Source: Punctularia strigosozonata HHB-11173 SS5 (Eukaryota > Basidiomycota > Agaricomycetes > Corticiales > Punctulariaceae). From it: a stretch of DNA of 34,800 nt. Made by a program: the position numbers and the translations under genes. This document shows positions 19,113-29,411 of the stretch, piece after piece. Below the pieces are notes generated by a model that saw only the letters and a program-made list of their open reading frames with translations, had not been told where the DNA came from and did no database searches. The stretch's first letter is position 1. Each line of letters starts with the position of its first letter. Location of the stretch: the NCBI RefSeq assembly GCF_000264995.1, contig NW_006767434.1:2873938-2908737 (forward strand), written 5' to 3'.

Positions 19113-19307
19113 TTATGATGAGTGTCCAGCGCACACGATCTTGCAGTTCTCGCCATTGGCATCGCACTCCAAGAGGCAGGCCTCGGGCGCGCGCTTGCTG
19201 CCGGCGCACACGAGCTCGTCGTTCACCCACACGCAACCGTTGGGGGCAGCGAGGGCGCCGATCGCGATGGACGCGAGAGAGATGGCAAGCGTGATGAAGG
19301 TGCGCAT
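19113..19307 (-). CDS. 64-residue secreted Cys-rich protein
   Basis: A single exon. The N-terminus (MRTFITLAISLASIAIGALA) is a good signal peptide with likely cleavage after ALAAP. The mature part of about 43 residues has six cysteines (GCVWVNDELVCAG, EACLLECDANGENC, CKIVC), enough for three disulfides. No known domain was recognised. It sits between two NIS1-like genes on the same strand with a TATA box about 55 bp upstream, so it fits a fungal small secreted protein with effector-like or antimicrobial-like features. Function is not assigned. Confidence 0.65.
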   Translation of the reverse strand: MRTFITLAISLASIAIGALAAPNGCVWVNDELVCAGSKRAPEACLLECDANGENCKIVCAGHSS

Positions 19308-19930
19308 GCTGAGCCGAGGATACCGCGAAGACTGGGTGATATTGCAGAGTACTTTTCGCAGTTTTATACGTTTGGATGTTGTACAAAAGGGCCGCGTATG
19401 CCGGATTCATAGCCGAGAAGGATGACCGCCGCTGCGATCAAGACGCCCACGAGGTCCTTGTATCCAATGGAATGCATATCGGCGGTAAACGATGGCCGAC
19501 CGAATGCCGAGCTTTGAATCAAGCTGGCTGTTGCCTATGTTCGATCCAGAAAACAGGTCATTGGATGCAGAAAACACACGATACGACGTGGAGTATGGCC
19601 TGTACAATGGAAACAAGTACGCCCTTCACAGCGAGAACTGGGTACCGACAGGTAGAAGATGCGTTGTGCCTCTATCATCGAGTGAGAACGGTTCTTGTGC
19701 ATTGCATTCACATCACCACGGTGGAATGATCGTGCCTTGAAATGCTATCATGTAGGCTGTGCAGCGGGCGGAAGCAGAAGAAAATTCATCTGGGGTCGAC
19801 AAATTGCATTTGATTAGAACCGGAACGCGTGGGTACGTGATTATGGTACGAATTATACAGAGTCCGGATACACAGGTCCATCAGGCCTTCAGGGTCCAAA
19901 AAACTTGTCCAACATGAAAGTATCGTAAGA
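19308..19930. other. Intergenic between the 64-residue protein gene and NIS1-like copy 2
   Basis: It contains the TATA box at 19362-19368. An 82-codon plus-strand frame at 19492-19740 has no signal peptide, domain or splice support, and I do not call it. Confidence 0.4.
19362..19368 (-). promoter_or_regulatory. TATA box of the 64-residue secreted protein gene
   Basis: Minus-strand TATAAAA in the context TATAAAACTGC (19358-19368), identical to the context at 18579-18589. It lies about 55 bp from the ATG. Confidence 0.6.
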
Positions 19931-20572
19931 TCAAGCTGAGGTGATGTTAACCGTTATGTTCTTGGTTTCAAGTAAAGCGAATGGTCCAGCCTTGAGGCAA
20001 TGAGGTCAGCGAGAACTGCAACGTGTAGTGTGTACACGAGGAGTGACGTACCCCTACTAGACTCAGATGAGTCACGCTGAGGACGGCAAGCCCAGATATT
20101 TCCGCTGGAGGAACGGTTACGGTGAAGTTTTGGTGTGGGGGCTTGAAACGGGTTGCAGGGTCATCAAGCTATGACGATGGAAGGAAAGACAGCAGGCGGT
20201 CAGAGGGTAATCTGTGAGACTGAGACATGTGCTTACCGTGAACACCGGGTTGTAGGGGCCGTTATACAATATGCTGCCGATATCTTCCTGTGCGGAGACG
20301 GCGTCGCAGGACGGTTGAGTCCCGCAAGACCTCAAACCGATGACAACTGCGACCTCCGTGGATCCGGTGAGGGTGTCCTAAGACAAGGTCAGCGACTGGC
20401 TACAACGCGATTGTGACCACGACGGGGTACTCACAGGTCGATCGACTTCCACAGTGAAGTTCTGCCCGGGGACGAGCGCGAGACCCGCGGTGGGATAACC
20501 GATGTCGATGCTCTGGGCGGCAATGCCGAGCGCGAGCGCAAGGGCCGTGACAACAGAGAGAGATTTGAACAT
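19931..20572 (-). CDS. NIS1-like small secreted protein (copy 2)
   Basis: Exons 20572-20435, 20377-20237, 20168-20052 and 19990-19931 join in phase to 151 residues. A signal peptide (about 1-19) precedes QSIDIGYPTAGLALVPGQNF, TVEVDRP, LTGSTEVAVVIGLRSC, ILYNGPYNPVF, PPHQNFTVTVP, AVLSVTHLSLVG and AGPFALLETKNITVN. All blocks of the NIS1 family are present, including the late LSLVGAGPF segment, which copy 1 keeps only in altered form. Exon 1 is exactly 138 bp in both copies and the intron positions correspond, so the two arose by duplication and then diverged. Secretion is expected; the biological role is not known. Confidence 0.85.
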
Positions 20573-21915
20573 AATTTTGGGCGACGAGTAGCAGGCAAGT
20601 CTGCGAATGCGGCGAGTGAGAGGGAGACTTTATATGTTTCTGGGACCACGGACCGATCGGCATTACGCCATTCATTTCAGGTTTGGGTCATGACCGAACT
20701 CGTGCGCGCATAGCGGACGTAAACTGCGCTCGGAGGCTGCGCCGAGTTGATGTCGGGGATGTATGAGCGAGAGGATCAGGTGAGAGCGGGAGACAGCCCG
20801 GGGCACCCGAGAACGTTCCTCGGGCTGAAGACCGCTGTGCGAACGGCGTCGATCGTGGCTGGCAGGGCCTCAGGAGCCCGGCAAGCGGACGGACCTGTGG
20901 AGCAACATGTCGTCCAGAACACGGCAGTGACGGGACGACGCGGACCACGCTGCTACTAGACCGGTGGTGCTGACTAAGCCGTGTATACACCCATAAGCCT
21001 CGTGCCACTGCTTATTAGCCTTTTACCCAGTGAATCGGCGGGTTCATCAGTCCATGACAAGCCAGTCAGAGAAAGCTGCTAGCTTCCATATTTCCCTGCG
21101 TTTCTCACCGCCGCTCGTTGTCCAAAGCATCCAACTGGCCAGTCTCAGGCAGCCTCGGCGGTGCTAGATGAATACGGGTTGGTCGTTAATACGCAGTGCG
21201 CGCACTGCTATCAACCGCTTTGACGATCTCTGGCTGTGGGGTTTGTTCCGCATTCTTCGGCATCGTACCTCAAACCTCGCGCCCGGTGGTGTGGAGCGAC
21301 CGTGAACATCGATGAAAATACATCATAACCTTCTCGGCGCTAGAACCTTCCGACTCGTTCATTTTAACGACTCTATCTCGACCTCACATAGACCTATGGA
21401 TGCTCGACAGTGTACGTCTGCTCCCATCGGGCATCGTTTTGCTGCTGGGGCGTGATGAGTGTTCATCGTACGGAGGTCGCTCGTCCACTGTTCTGCATGT
21501 CGCCCAGCAGTGGGTGTTGCTAAATCCGATGCATCTCCATTTGCGAGTGCGGAGAATGTTCATATCCGATAGTCGTTCCATACATCACCTGGAGGGCCAG
21601 CGCCGACTGACCATTACGGTTCTAGTGCGGTGCGTGCAGACAATTGCAGCCAAAGATTTCTGTAGCCACTTTAACCGTTCTCACCTCCAATGAACTCAGA
21701 ACCTTGTCAGTGGCTTCGGCAAGCGCAAGAGGGTACATGTCAACTCAATCGAGCTTATCGAGCTATTTTGAAGCCTGAAGACTTCCGCTCGCAGTCGCGC
21801 CCATCCTGCCCACCCCGTTGAACACGATCAAGACTATGGGTACGCTCACTGCTTGCTAAGGTACTGAAAGAAACGATCAGCTTAGATCTCAATAGTATTG
21901 CTAACGCTGAAGAAG
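20573..21915. other. 1.3-kb intergenic region; no supported gene
   Basis: It contains the TATA box of NIS1-like copy 2 and, on the right, the 5' flank of the MFS pseudogene. Frames at 20688-21008 (minus) and 21400-21693 (plus) are free of recognisable protein motifs. Confidence 0.4.
20628..20634 (-). promoter_or_regulatory. TATA box of NIS1-like copy 2
   Basis: Minus-strand TATAAAG about 56 bp upstream of the start codon. It has a different flank from the other two secreted-protein TATA boxes. Confidence 0.5.
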
Positions 21916-23999
21916 ATGTCGAGCAAGGGCAGCAATATGGCTGACTCCCCTGGCCTGGATCATGGTGGGTCCAACGACACGGTGGAAGTAGTGGTTTATC
22001 ATACAAAATATAAAGAAAAGCCATCAACGACGGGGTTATCAACACGAATCGATGCAAGGCTGCTACCCGTCCTGGCCGTCTTATATCTGATGGCTTTCCT
22101 CGACCGGTAAGTGTCCCTGTTGGGGGCCCAGCTGTATAAGTATGGCTGCTTATCGATCGCGTACCGCCCTTTCAGCATCAACATTTCCAATGCTGTTCGG
22201 TTCGGGCTCGAAGACGATCTTGGAATCACCATCTTGCAGTTCAACCATGCTGGTTGTACATCCTCAGAGCGCGCACCGCTTCCGCATCTTTGGGGGACGA
22301 CTCATCAGATCCGACCAGCATCAACACCACCCCAGACGGCGTTCCTTCAACGCTCGCGTTATCCATCTCGAGCAAGGACATCTGGTAGACGCTTTCTGAC
22401 CGCCTTGAGCTCCTCACTCTCGTCAACCCACGAATGACGCTATTAACGAGGGGTTACTCGGGGCTACTCACCACGTGATTCTTTCTTGGATTATTCGAGG
22501 CAAGCACTACGTCAGTCAGGAGTGGGCCTATTCACTAAGGACGAGCAACAGGCTGGATTGCTCCCTGGCTGCCTGTACCTGATCTCAATGTGGTATCGAC
22601 GAGAGGAGGCTCAGGTATTTAATTCGTGCTAAGCTAATATGGCAGAATTTTGGTAATCTTCGTAGACACGTATAGCTTTTTTCTTTTGCTCCACGGCTCT
22701 CGCTGGAGCATTTGGAGGGCTTCTCGCGACCGCGATAGGGAATATGGACTGAACACGCCAGCTCAGGGCGTGGAGATGGGTTTTCATTCTTGGTATGCAT
22801 GATTGGTATCCCATCACGGTGTCGTTCTAACTTATAACCAGTTCGTCTTCCAGAGGGTCTCCTTACCTGTCTAATCGCTGTCTTTCTCTTCTTTCTCATA
22901 CCGGACTTCCCCCGAAGAAGCGCGGTTTCTCAGCCCACAGGAACGGCTTTTCGTGAGTATTAGTAGACTGTTTGGTTACCACAAATATGCTTCAAATGCG
23001 AAGTTCCATAGCTGCGCTTGCTCGAGGACGTCGGCGACTCGGCTATCGATACCAAAATGACATTTCGTCGAGTTATCACGGATCTCAAGGATTGTACGTG
23101 ACCAGTATGTTGGCAGTGCCGCTCACCTGACGTCCTGATAGATCGCATATTCATGGGCGGCTTGATGTACTCTGGGCTTGTGGTTCCCGCATATGGTTAC
23201 GCGTACTTCTCTCCGACCATCATCAAGGTAGTGCACCCTCCCATTCCGACGTTTCGTTATCTAAACCCAATATCCTGAAATAATCTAGGCTATACCTTTA
23301 CCCAAGCTCAGCTTCGCTCTGTACCTCCCTATGTTGTCCAGTTACGCTCTTCCATGCTAGTCGCTGTCGCAAGCGACAAGCTCAGGCGCCGTTGGATATT
23401 CACCATCGGGTCGCATGGCTCTTCGTTATGCAACGTACCGAACGTTGACCATAGGATGATAGGCACGTCCCTCATCGCCGTGAGCGCGATCGCAATGTTA
23501 TTGTCCATTCACACCAACGTACACGCTCAATATGCGGCATTATTCTTGGCCGTTACCGGTGCAGCCCGTTCTCTATCATGTGATGTTCATGCTAATGTGA
23601 TGGATATACCATAAGGGGTTTACATTACCATGCCTGTCGTCCTCTGCTGGTTCACTAGCAACCTTGGTGGGCACCGTCGTCGTTCAGTAGGCACCGCCTG
23701 GCAGGTGCGTGAAGAATTCTCCTCGGATACGCGAGAAATATAGTACCAATGTTGGCAACATCGGCGGGATTGTCACGTCATATTCATTTCCGGCCGCGGA
23801 TGCACCTCGATACACCAAAGTTTACAGTATCGGGATAACATTTGTGTGTCTCTCAATGATGTCCTGCGCGATTTATGCTGCCGGGATCATGCGAGAAAAT
23901 AGGCGACGAGCTGCTATGCAAGGTTCCGTCGGCGATCCGTCTTCACAGGCTGACGATAAACTAGGCGACCTTGAACCTAGCTATATTTACATTGTATAG
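21916..23999 (+). pseudogene. ACS-family MFS transporter (allantoate/nicotinate permease-like), inactivated
   Basis: Exon 1 (21916-22106) encodes a cytosolic N-terminus and RIDARLLPVLAVLYLMAFLD. Exon 2 starts at 22176 (INISNAVRFGLEDDLGITIL). Later parts read FFLGLFE, AGLLPGCLYLISMWYRREEA, FFFCSTALAGAFGGLLATAI, DVGDSAIDTKMTFRRV, IFMGGLMYSGLVVPAYGYAY and, at the end, REN and LGDLEPSYIY. This is the 12-segment anion:cation symporter layout and matches the intact paralogue at 26145-28227, including shared intron positions. Disabling changes are a TGA at 22476-22478 (the Arg before FFLG), a TGA at 22750-22752 (after GNMD), an extra C in the run 22909-22913 that shifts the frame at FPEEAR, and replacement of about 22245-22430 by unrelated sequence. 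An extra segment of about 50 bp also sits near 23410-23460. Confidence 0.85.
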
Positions 24000-24289
24000 C
24001 AAGGACGTAGTAATGATAAATCAGCAGGCAAAAGCCATACTACCAACCGGGCGGGAGTATGCTTTGTGCCTGGGTTGCGTGCGCTAGGATATACACAGAG
24101 CATCTCGATCCAATCAGTCATCCATGTTCACAATGTAGCATTCAATGGAGCGTCCTAAGGATTGCTGCAGATTTTCAGCGGGCAAGTGGAAGCTTGTAAG
24201 AGAATTGTGGCATATGCACCAGATATGAGCCCTTTTGGTTCATCATGGAAAATGATACGCCTGCAGTCATATATACTGATAATAGGTCC
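24000..24289. other. Convergent 3' flanks; nothing recognised
   Basis: A 290 bp gap between the MFS pseudogene and the second methyltransferase-like gene. It is AT-rich, with no coding support. Confidence 0.4.
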
Positions 24290-25077
24290 CTAGAATACGC
24301 CCGGCACAAGTCTGTACTTGACCCTGCCGCTCCATTCATCCCATTGCTTTCCGAAGTTTTCCCTCATCATCGCATCTTCCTGTATAGCTCTTTTCACGAA
24401 GACCTGTATCATCCATGACCAATAGGCGATCCACAACCCGACTAAAACCCAAACTACCATCGTGACGGGAGACTCGGAGACGTCGCATTGACGTAGCCAC
24501 GATCCGGGAGAGAGCATGCAAGTTAGGGCTCCGGCGATGTTGACGTACATTCCGGTGTAACTGGGATGCCGGACGACAGAGTATGGTCCCCAGGTGACGA
24601 GCTGGTGTTTCTCGGTGATACTTAGCTCGTACGTGAACATGCGTCCGAGGGCGCGGAATGTGTGCACGCGAAATTCGCAGCCGCAGATGGCGATGATCCA
24701 GCCGAGGAGGACTGTGGGACCGATGTAGATTGCAGGGCGCGAGGAGGTGGAGCAGGTCATGACGCTGGTTTTCAACGTGGTATGGGACGTGTTGTGGCTC
24801 GACGCCCACATGAGCATCGATTGTATGGCACAAACGATAGCAATCGTAACCTGATAGGCACAGTCAGTCTTGCACGAGGGTAACGTAGTGCGATACTCGC
24901 CCAAGAGAACCTGATAACGGATCGGATGAAAGTGGGACTCGACAACCACATCGAGACGTCTTGTTTCCGCGAGTGCTTTGGGGCCGCTGGATTGGGAGGG
25001 ATCATGCAGCGTGCATGGGTGTACGGCACCGTCAAAATCAGTGCCGAAGCAACGACGGGGGATGTCAGCCAGGACAT
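24290..25077 (-). CDS. Isoprenylcysteine methyltransferase-like protein, second copy, GC-AG intron
   Basis: Exon 1 is 25077-24901 (59 codons: MSWLTSPVVASALILTVPY, then MIPPNPAAP). Exon 2 is 24850-24290 and contains CEFRVHTFRALGRMFTYEL, the SAM-site motif GPYSVVRHPSYTG and a C-terminal WDEWSGRVKYRLVPGVF. Together they give 245 residues with the ICMT-family topology. Joining the exons in phase requires a 50-bp intron that begins with GCGAGT instead of GTGAGT and ends TATCAG; no GT donor nearby gives the right frame. Either this is a functional GC-AG intron or the donor has mutated. The family and the LVPGV ending are shared with the protein at 13018-13818, but overall similarity is modest. The substrate is unknown. 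Confidence 0.72.
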
Positions 25078-26144
25078 GGCGGCGACGACGAAGAGGGAGA
25101 ATAGGTCCTTGAGAAAGAAGAGATCTGTTACTTATGTGTTTTGTCAGGATGCTCCGCCGAAATACCGTGCGTGGTCGTCATTCGGGGCGACCTTGGCCGG
25201 TTGAGTCTGAAAGCGGAGATCGTGTGTTGAGAGAGCGGCCGTGAAGCGTCCCGATGGAAGACACTTCATCTTGAAAGAGTAATCGGGTACGAGGCAGCTG
25301 AGAATCGGCACCCGACGTGTTCGCACGTCAGGCGTCGCTATCGCTTCGCCGATCCGGGACCTGAACAAGGTGGTTGATCGTTGTACTTACCTTGACCCAT
25401 CCCAGTAAGATTCAAGGATACGCCAATCGTCGAGCACTTCGACGATGGACTACAGCAATGAGGCTTGTCCAAGACCCAAGACCGAACACAGGAACTGCAG
25501 GCTCCTCCATCGTTCACTCAAGCCAATAACCCGGTCCGACGCCTGAAATTTCCCAGAGCTCCCAGAAGTCACAGCTCCGAGTCTCCGACCACTCGCTGGC
25601 TTCGCTGTCAGAGACAAACATGACAAACACGGTTACCAGCACCGATATGCTCCGCAAACGCGCAAACAAGCGAGCGCAAGGCATCAGGAAGCGGCCTCAA
25701 GGGGAAGCGTTCGCTCAACCGGCGTGCATGGGACGGTCGCAGCACAGCAAATGTCGCTATTGCTATGATGCACAGGCGTAACCGAGCGTTCATGGCATGC
25801 TGCGCAAGGATGCCAACGGAAGGTGAAGGGAAGGTAGGCGGAGAGTACGCAAGTTTCAATGCTTCAGGGGCGTCCTTCGGTCGGTGGACGAGAGACTCCG
25901 ATGGACAGCGGGTGCGAAGGGGCGAGATGGGTTCAACGAATAATCGGAGCGAGTCAGCGGTTCCAGTTTCGCTCCCACGTTTGCACTGGCCAAACAACGG
26001 CCGACGCAGTTCCTTACGTAAGCCGCCAAGGATGCTTCCCAAGACACTGAGACCGATATACTCCCGGAGATCGTCGAATACGATTACTGTGGTAGTGTAC
26101 AAAATGCATCGTTACAACCGAGAAGGTCAGAGTATCAGATGAAA
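25078..26144. other. 1.1-kb intergenic region; no supported gene
   Basis: A 164-codon minus-strand frame (26102-25608) is open but has neither a known motif nor a fold-like hydrophobic pattern. Its 3' part contains a hydrophobic LRLCIIAIATFAVL segment. I do not call it. Confidence 0.35.
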
Positions 26145-28227
26145 CTACCGCAGATAGCGGTAGTCGGGATTGAGGTCTCCCAAAGCCTCCTTGTCCGCTT
26201 CCGACATCTCTTTTTCGTCTTCGATGCGAGAGGCGCCACTGCTACCCCATATCAAGGGTCGCCCTTGCGCTCGTCTCCTGTTTTCCCAGGAGATGCCGAG
26301 GACGTAGAGCGTGGAGGAGAGGATGGAGAGGCAGATGAACGCAACGCAGACGGAGTAGCCCTTCTTATAGTGCGTCTTTGCGTCGGCGGCGGGGAAGAGG
26401 TAGGCGGCGATGATGCCGCCAATGTTACCGAACCCGACCTGCCAGGCCGAGCCTACCGATCGTCGATGATGACCTGCTAAATTCGTGTTGAACCAGCAGA
26501 CGAGCAGCGGCATAGAGGTGTAGGTGCCTGACAGAGCTATATGAGCACGCGCCAATTCCATGACCTAGACGTATACGCACCCATTGTGATCAAGAACATC
26601 GCCGCATACTGGACATGAACATTATCATGCACCGCAAGTAAGATCGCGAAGCCGGCGAGGGCCACGAGCGCGGTCCCGACGCTGAACAGCCACCGATGCG
26701 CCAAATGGTCGCTGGCGAACGCGACGATCATCGCGAAGAAAAAGGCAACCGCCCACGGAGGGACGCTATGCAGCTGTGCCTGAGTGGAGGTATAGCCGAG
26801 TTGCTAGAGAGCGCTCGATTAGTCCTTCCTGGTTTGCGTGAGCGCTACATGCAGGGCGTACCTTGATGATGGTGGGCGCAAAATAGGCGTTTCCGTACGC
26901 AGGGACGATGAGTCCGAAGTACATGAAGCCTCCAAGGAATATTTTGTCTGAAATGTGGCGGTTAGCAGAGGTAAAGCCACAAGTCACGAATCCGACTCAC
27001 AATCCTTGAAGACGTTGAGGACTTGTTTCATGCCGAGCCTCTCATGCCTGGCAGACGATCCGACGTCGGCCTTCAGGCGCGCTTTCACGAACTGACGCTC
27101 GGCTTCCGTCAGGAAGGCCGCTTCCTCAGGGAAATCGGGGACCAGGAAGAAGAACGTCAGCGCGATGAGGCAGGTTGCAACACCCTCTGTTGCTGCGTCA
27201 GTATAGTCTGGGATCGGGATCCGAGAAGGGACACGGACCAAGAATGAATACCCAGCGCCAACCTCGGTAGCCGCGGTCGCCATCCATCTTGCCAATAGCA
27301 GAGGCGAGCAAGCCGCTGTGCGATATTGTGAGTGTCGAAAAAGGATAAATGCGATATCAATCTCACGAACCCGAATGCCCCGGCAAGAGTTGTACTACAG
27401 AAGAAGAACGAGTAGCGTTTTTGGGACTCAGATCGGCGATACCACATGGCGAGCAGGTAAAAGCACCCTGGGAACATGGCGGCCTATAGGATACTGCGTC
27501 GGCCATCCACCGGGAGTGAAGCCGAGTGAGGAACGTACCTCGAAGAAACCGAGGAAGAAACGCGTCACGAGCAAGGATCCGTAGCTGAATGTAAGGCCTT
27601 GAAGTGTCGTGACCAGTCCAAACATGAACATGCAAGTGGGCAGCGTTATCTGTCATAGAAGAAGCGTCTAAAAACCCGGGAACATGGCTGTGAATGGCAG
27701 GGATCGCACATGCGGTCGGAACTTTTTCATGAGGACGTTCGCCGGCACCTCTGCCAGGATGTACGGTACGAAGAAGATGACCAAGCAGTTGTTGTACTGC
27801 AGGGACGTGAGGTTCAGATCCGTTTGTAGACCGAACAACGCCGCGTTCGAAATGTTCACGCTGGAGAGCGGACGTCAGCCTGAGGTTCAGGGCGAGGAAC
27901 GGGTTACGCACCGGTCTAGAAAGGCGAGCAGGTACAGAACACAGAGCACCGGGAGGAGATGCCAATCGATTTTTCGTATCACCTTCTTCTCGTCGACTGG
28001 GGCCAAGCGTCAGAAACGGGCGCGTTGAGGGGGCGTCGGGTGTACGCACCAGTCTCTCCGTCATAAATCTCGGATCCGTCATTGCTAGACGCGAGCTGGG
28101 CGATACTCCGGTCGGAGCCCTTTTCGTGGTCGGAGAGCGAGGGCGAGCCTGCGATAGTATAATGAACGGGGAGTAGCCATGCGAATGGGGTCAGCATTCA
28201 CTCACCTCGGGGTGGTGCAGCGGACAT
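26145..28227 (-). CDS. ACS-family MFS transporter (allantoate/nicotinate permease-like), intact
   Basis: Eleven exons (28227-28206, 28148-28050, 27996-27912, 27860-27710, 27649-27539, 27483-27371, 27315-27239, 27186-27001, 26947-26862, 26803-26581, 26527-26145) join in phase to 511 residues with GT-AG introns throughout. The protein shows the DAL5/TNA1-like layout: KIDWHLLPVLCVLYLLAFLD, then NISNAALFGLQTDLNL, FVPYILAEVPANVLMKKF, FFLGFFEAAMFPGCFYLLAM, FPEEAAFLTEAERQFVKARL, FGLIVPAYGNAYFAPTIIK, SVGSAWQVGFGNIGGIIAAY and LGDLNPDYRY. Twelve membrane segments are expected at the plasma membrane. Family members import organic anions such as allantoate, nicotinate, pantothenate or biotin precursors; the substrate cannot be read from sequence. 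A TATATA-rich element lies near 28350. This is the functional paralogue of the pseudogene at 21916-23999. Confidence 0.9.
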
Positions 28228-29411
28228 GGTGGTGGTCGTGCAGGGACAGGGATGGTTGGGGGGAAGAGTCGTAGTCGACGTCTTCTCGAAGGAGGAGGGC
28301 GCGCGATGCGGTTCGGAGAGCGTCAAGGTGCATGGTGCCGCGTTGACGGTATATATTCCGGACGGGGACGGACCTGGCAGATGACTCCAATGCCCTGCGT
28401 ATCATTTATTTCCTTCGGCCGATCGCACCGGCCCCGGCTCGTCGGCGTCGCCGTCCGACGTACTCGTTACGACGGTGGATTCGTGCTCCTCCTCCCATTT
28501 TCCTGCACCATCCCACATCGGTGTTGGCCTTCAGACCCGCCCTTTCAACGCGGTATCGCCCACCCGTTTTGCAGATGTAGTCGGTCGAACGCCTCTTGCC
28601 AGCGTACCGGGCATAGCAGCAAACTTTGCAAGTGGGTCTCCGCATCAGCGACTGATATATGATTCGCGGCGATTCGGCGATGGTTCAGAACGTTCGAATA
28701 CTACCGTCCGACCCACCATGCATCGATCTGCTGCTCCCTCGTCGCCCCGTTCAACCTTCAAACCTCCCCTTCGCTGCGATTATCACGATCGCCTTCAAGA
28801 TAGATCCCCTCCATTCGTGCTCCAGATGTTCTGCCTTCAGAGCTTGACGAGAAGGAGGGAGCGCGCGAGACGACATACATGAGCTAGTCCAGTTGCTCGA
28901 TAACATGTGAACCATACACATAACATCCCACATCCGGTCGGTCAATTTCCCTCGTTCGGCCAGGCCGTTATCCAGCGTGCTCATGGCCCACCAGAACCAT
29001 GTACTGTTTGCGCGTTCGTTCATGACCACCCTCGCTGAGATGTCACAAGTCTGTCTTCGCCGTCATGCCGCTTACTGCGGTCATCTTTTGCGAGCCGGCC
29101 GGGGGCCCTCGTGAAGCGCTGTACGCCCCCATGACGTCCCTTCGAAGGATCTAACGTTCGCGTTGAGCCACCGCTTCCTCCCATGGTTCCCCAACAGCCA
29201 ATGGACGGTCTCGGAGCGCTACGTTGCTCGTGAGCGTTTCCCCACCCCATACGTACATAGGTATTCGGCATCGGTGCCGCGAGCGATCACGGGTATGTCA
29301 GTCTCGGTTCTCCTTGGCGTGCCCCCACGTATGAATACCATACGGCTCGGGTCAGGTTTGAGCAGTCGCGACTCTGCTCGACTCTCTCCCCATTCATAAG
29401 ACACACCCGCG
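28228..29411. other. 1.2-kb intergenic region between divergent MFS and SDR genes
   Basis: It holds the 5' flanks of the MFS gene (to the left) and of the first SDR (to the right). No frame on either strand has splice-supported coding character. Confidence 0.4.

Noticed and set aside
20688-21008. 106-codon minus-strand frame
   Set aside because: Low-complexity Arg/Ser/Pro translation with no motif.
25608-26102. 164-codon minus-strand frame
   Set aside because: No domain, no signal peptide, no splice support and codon use not distinctive; a chance open frame in GC-rich DNA is likely.
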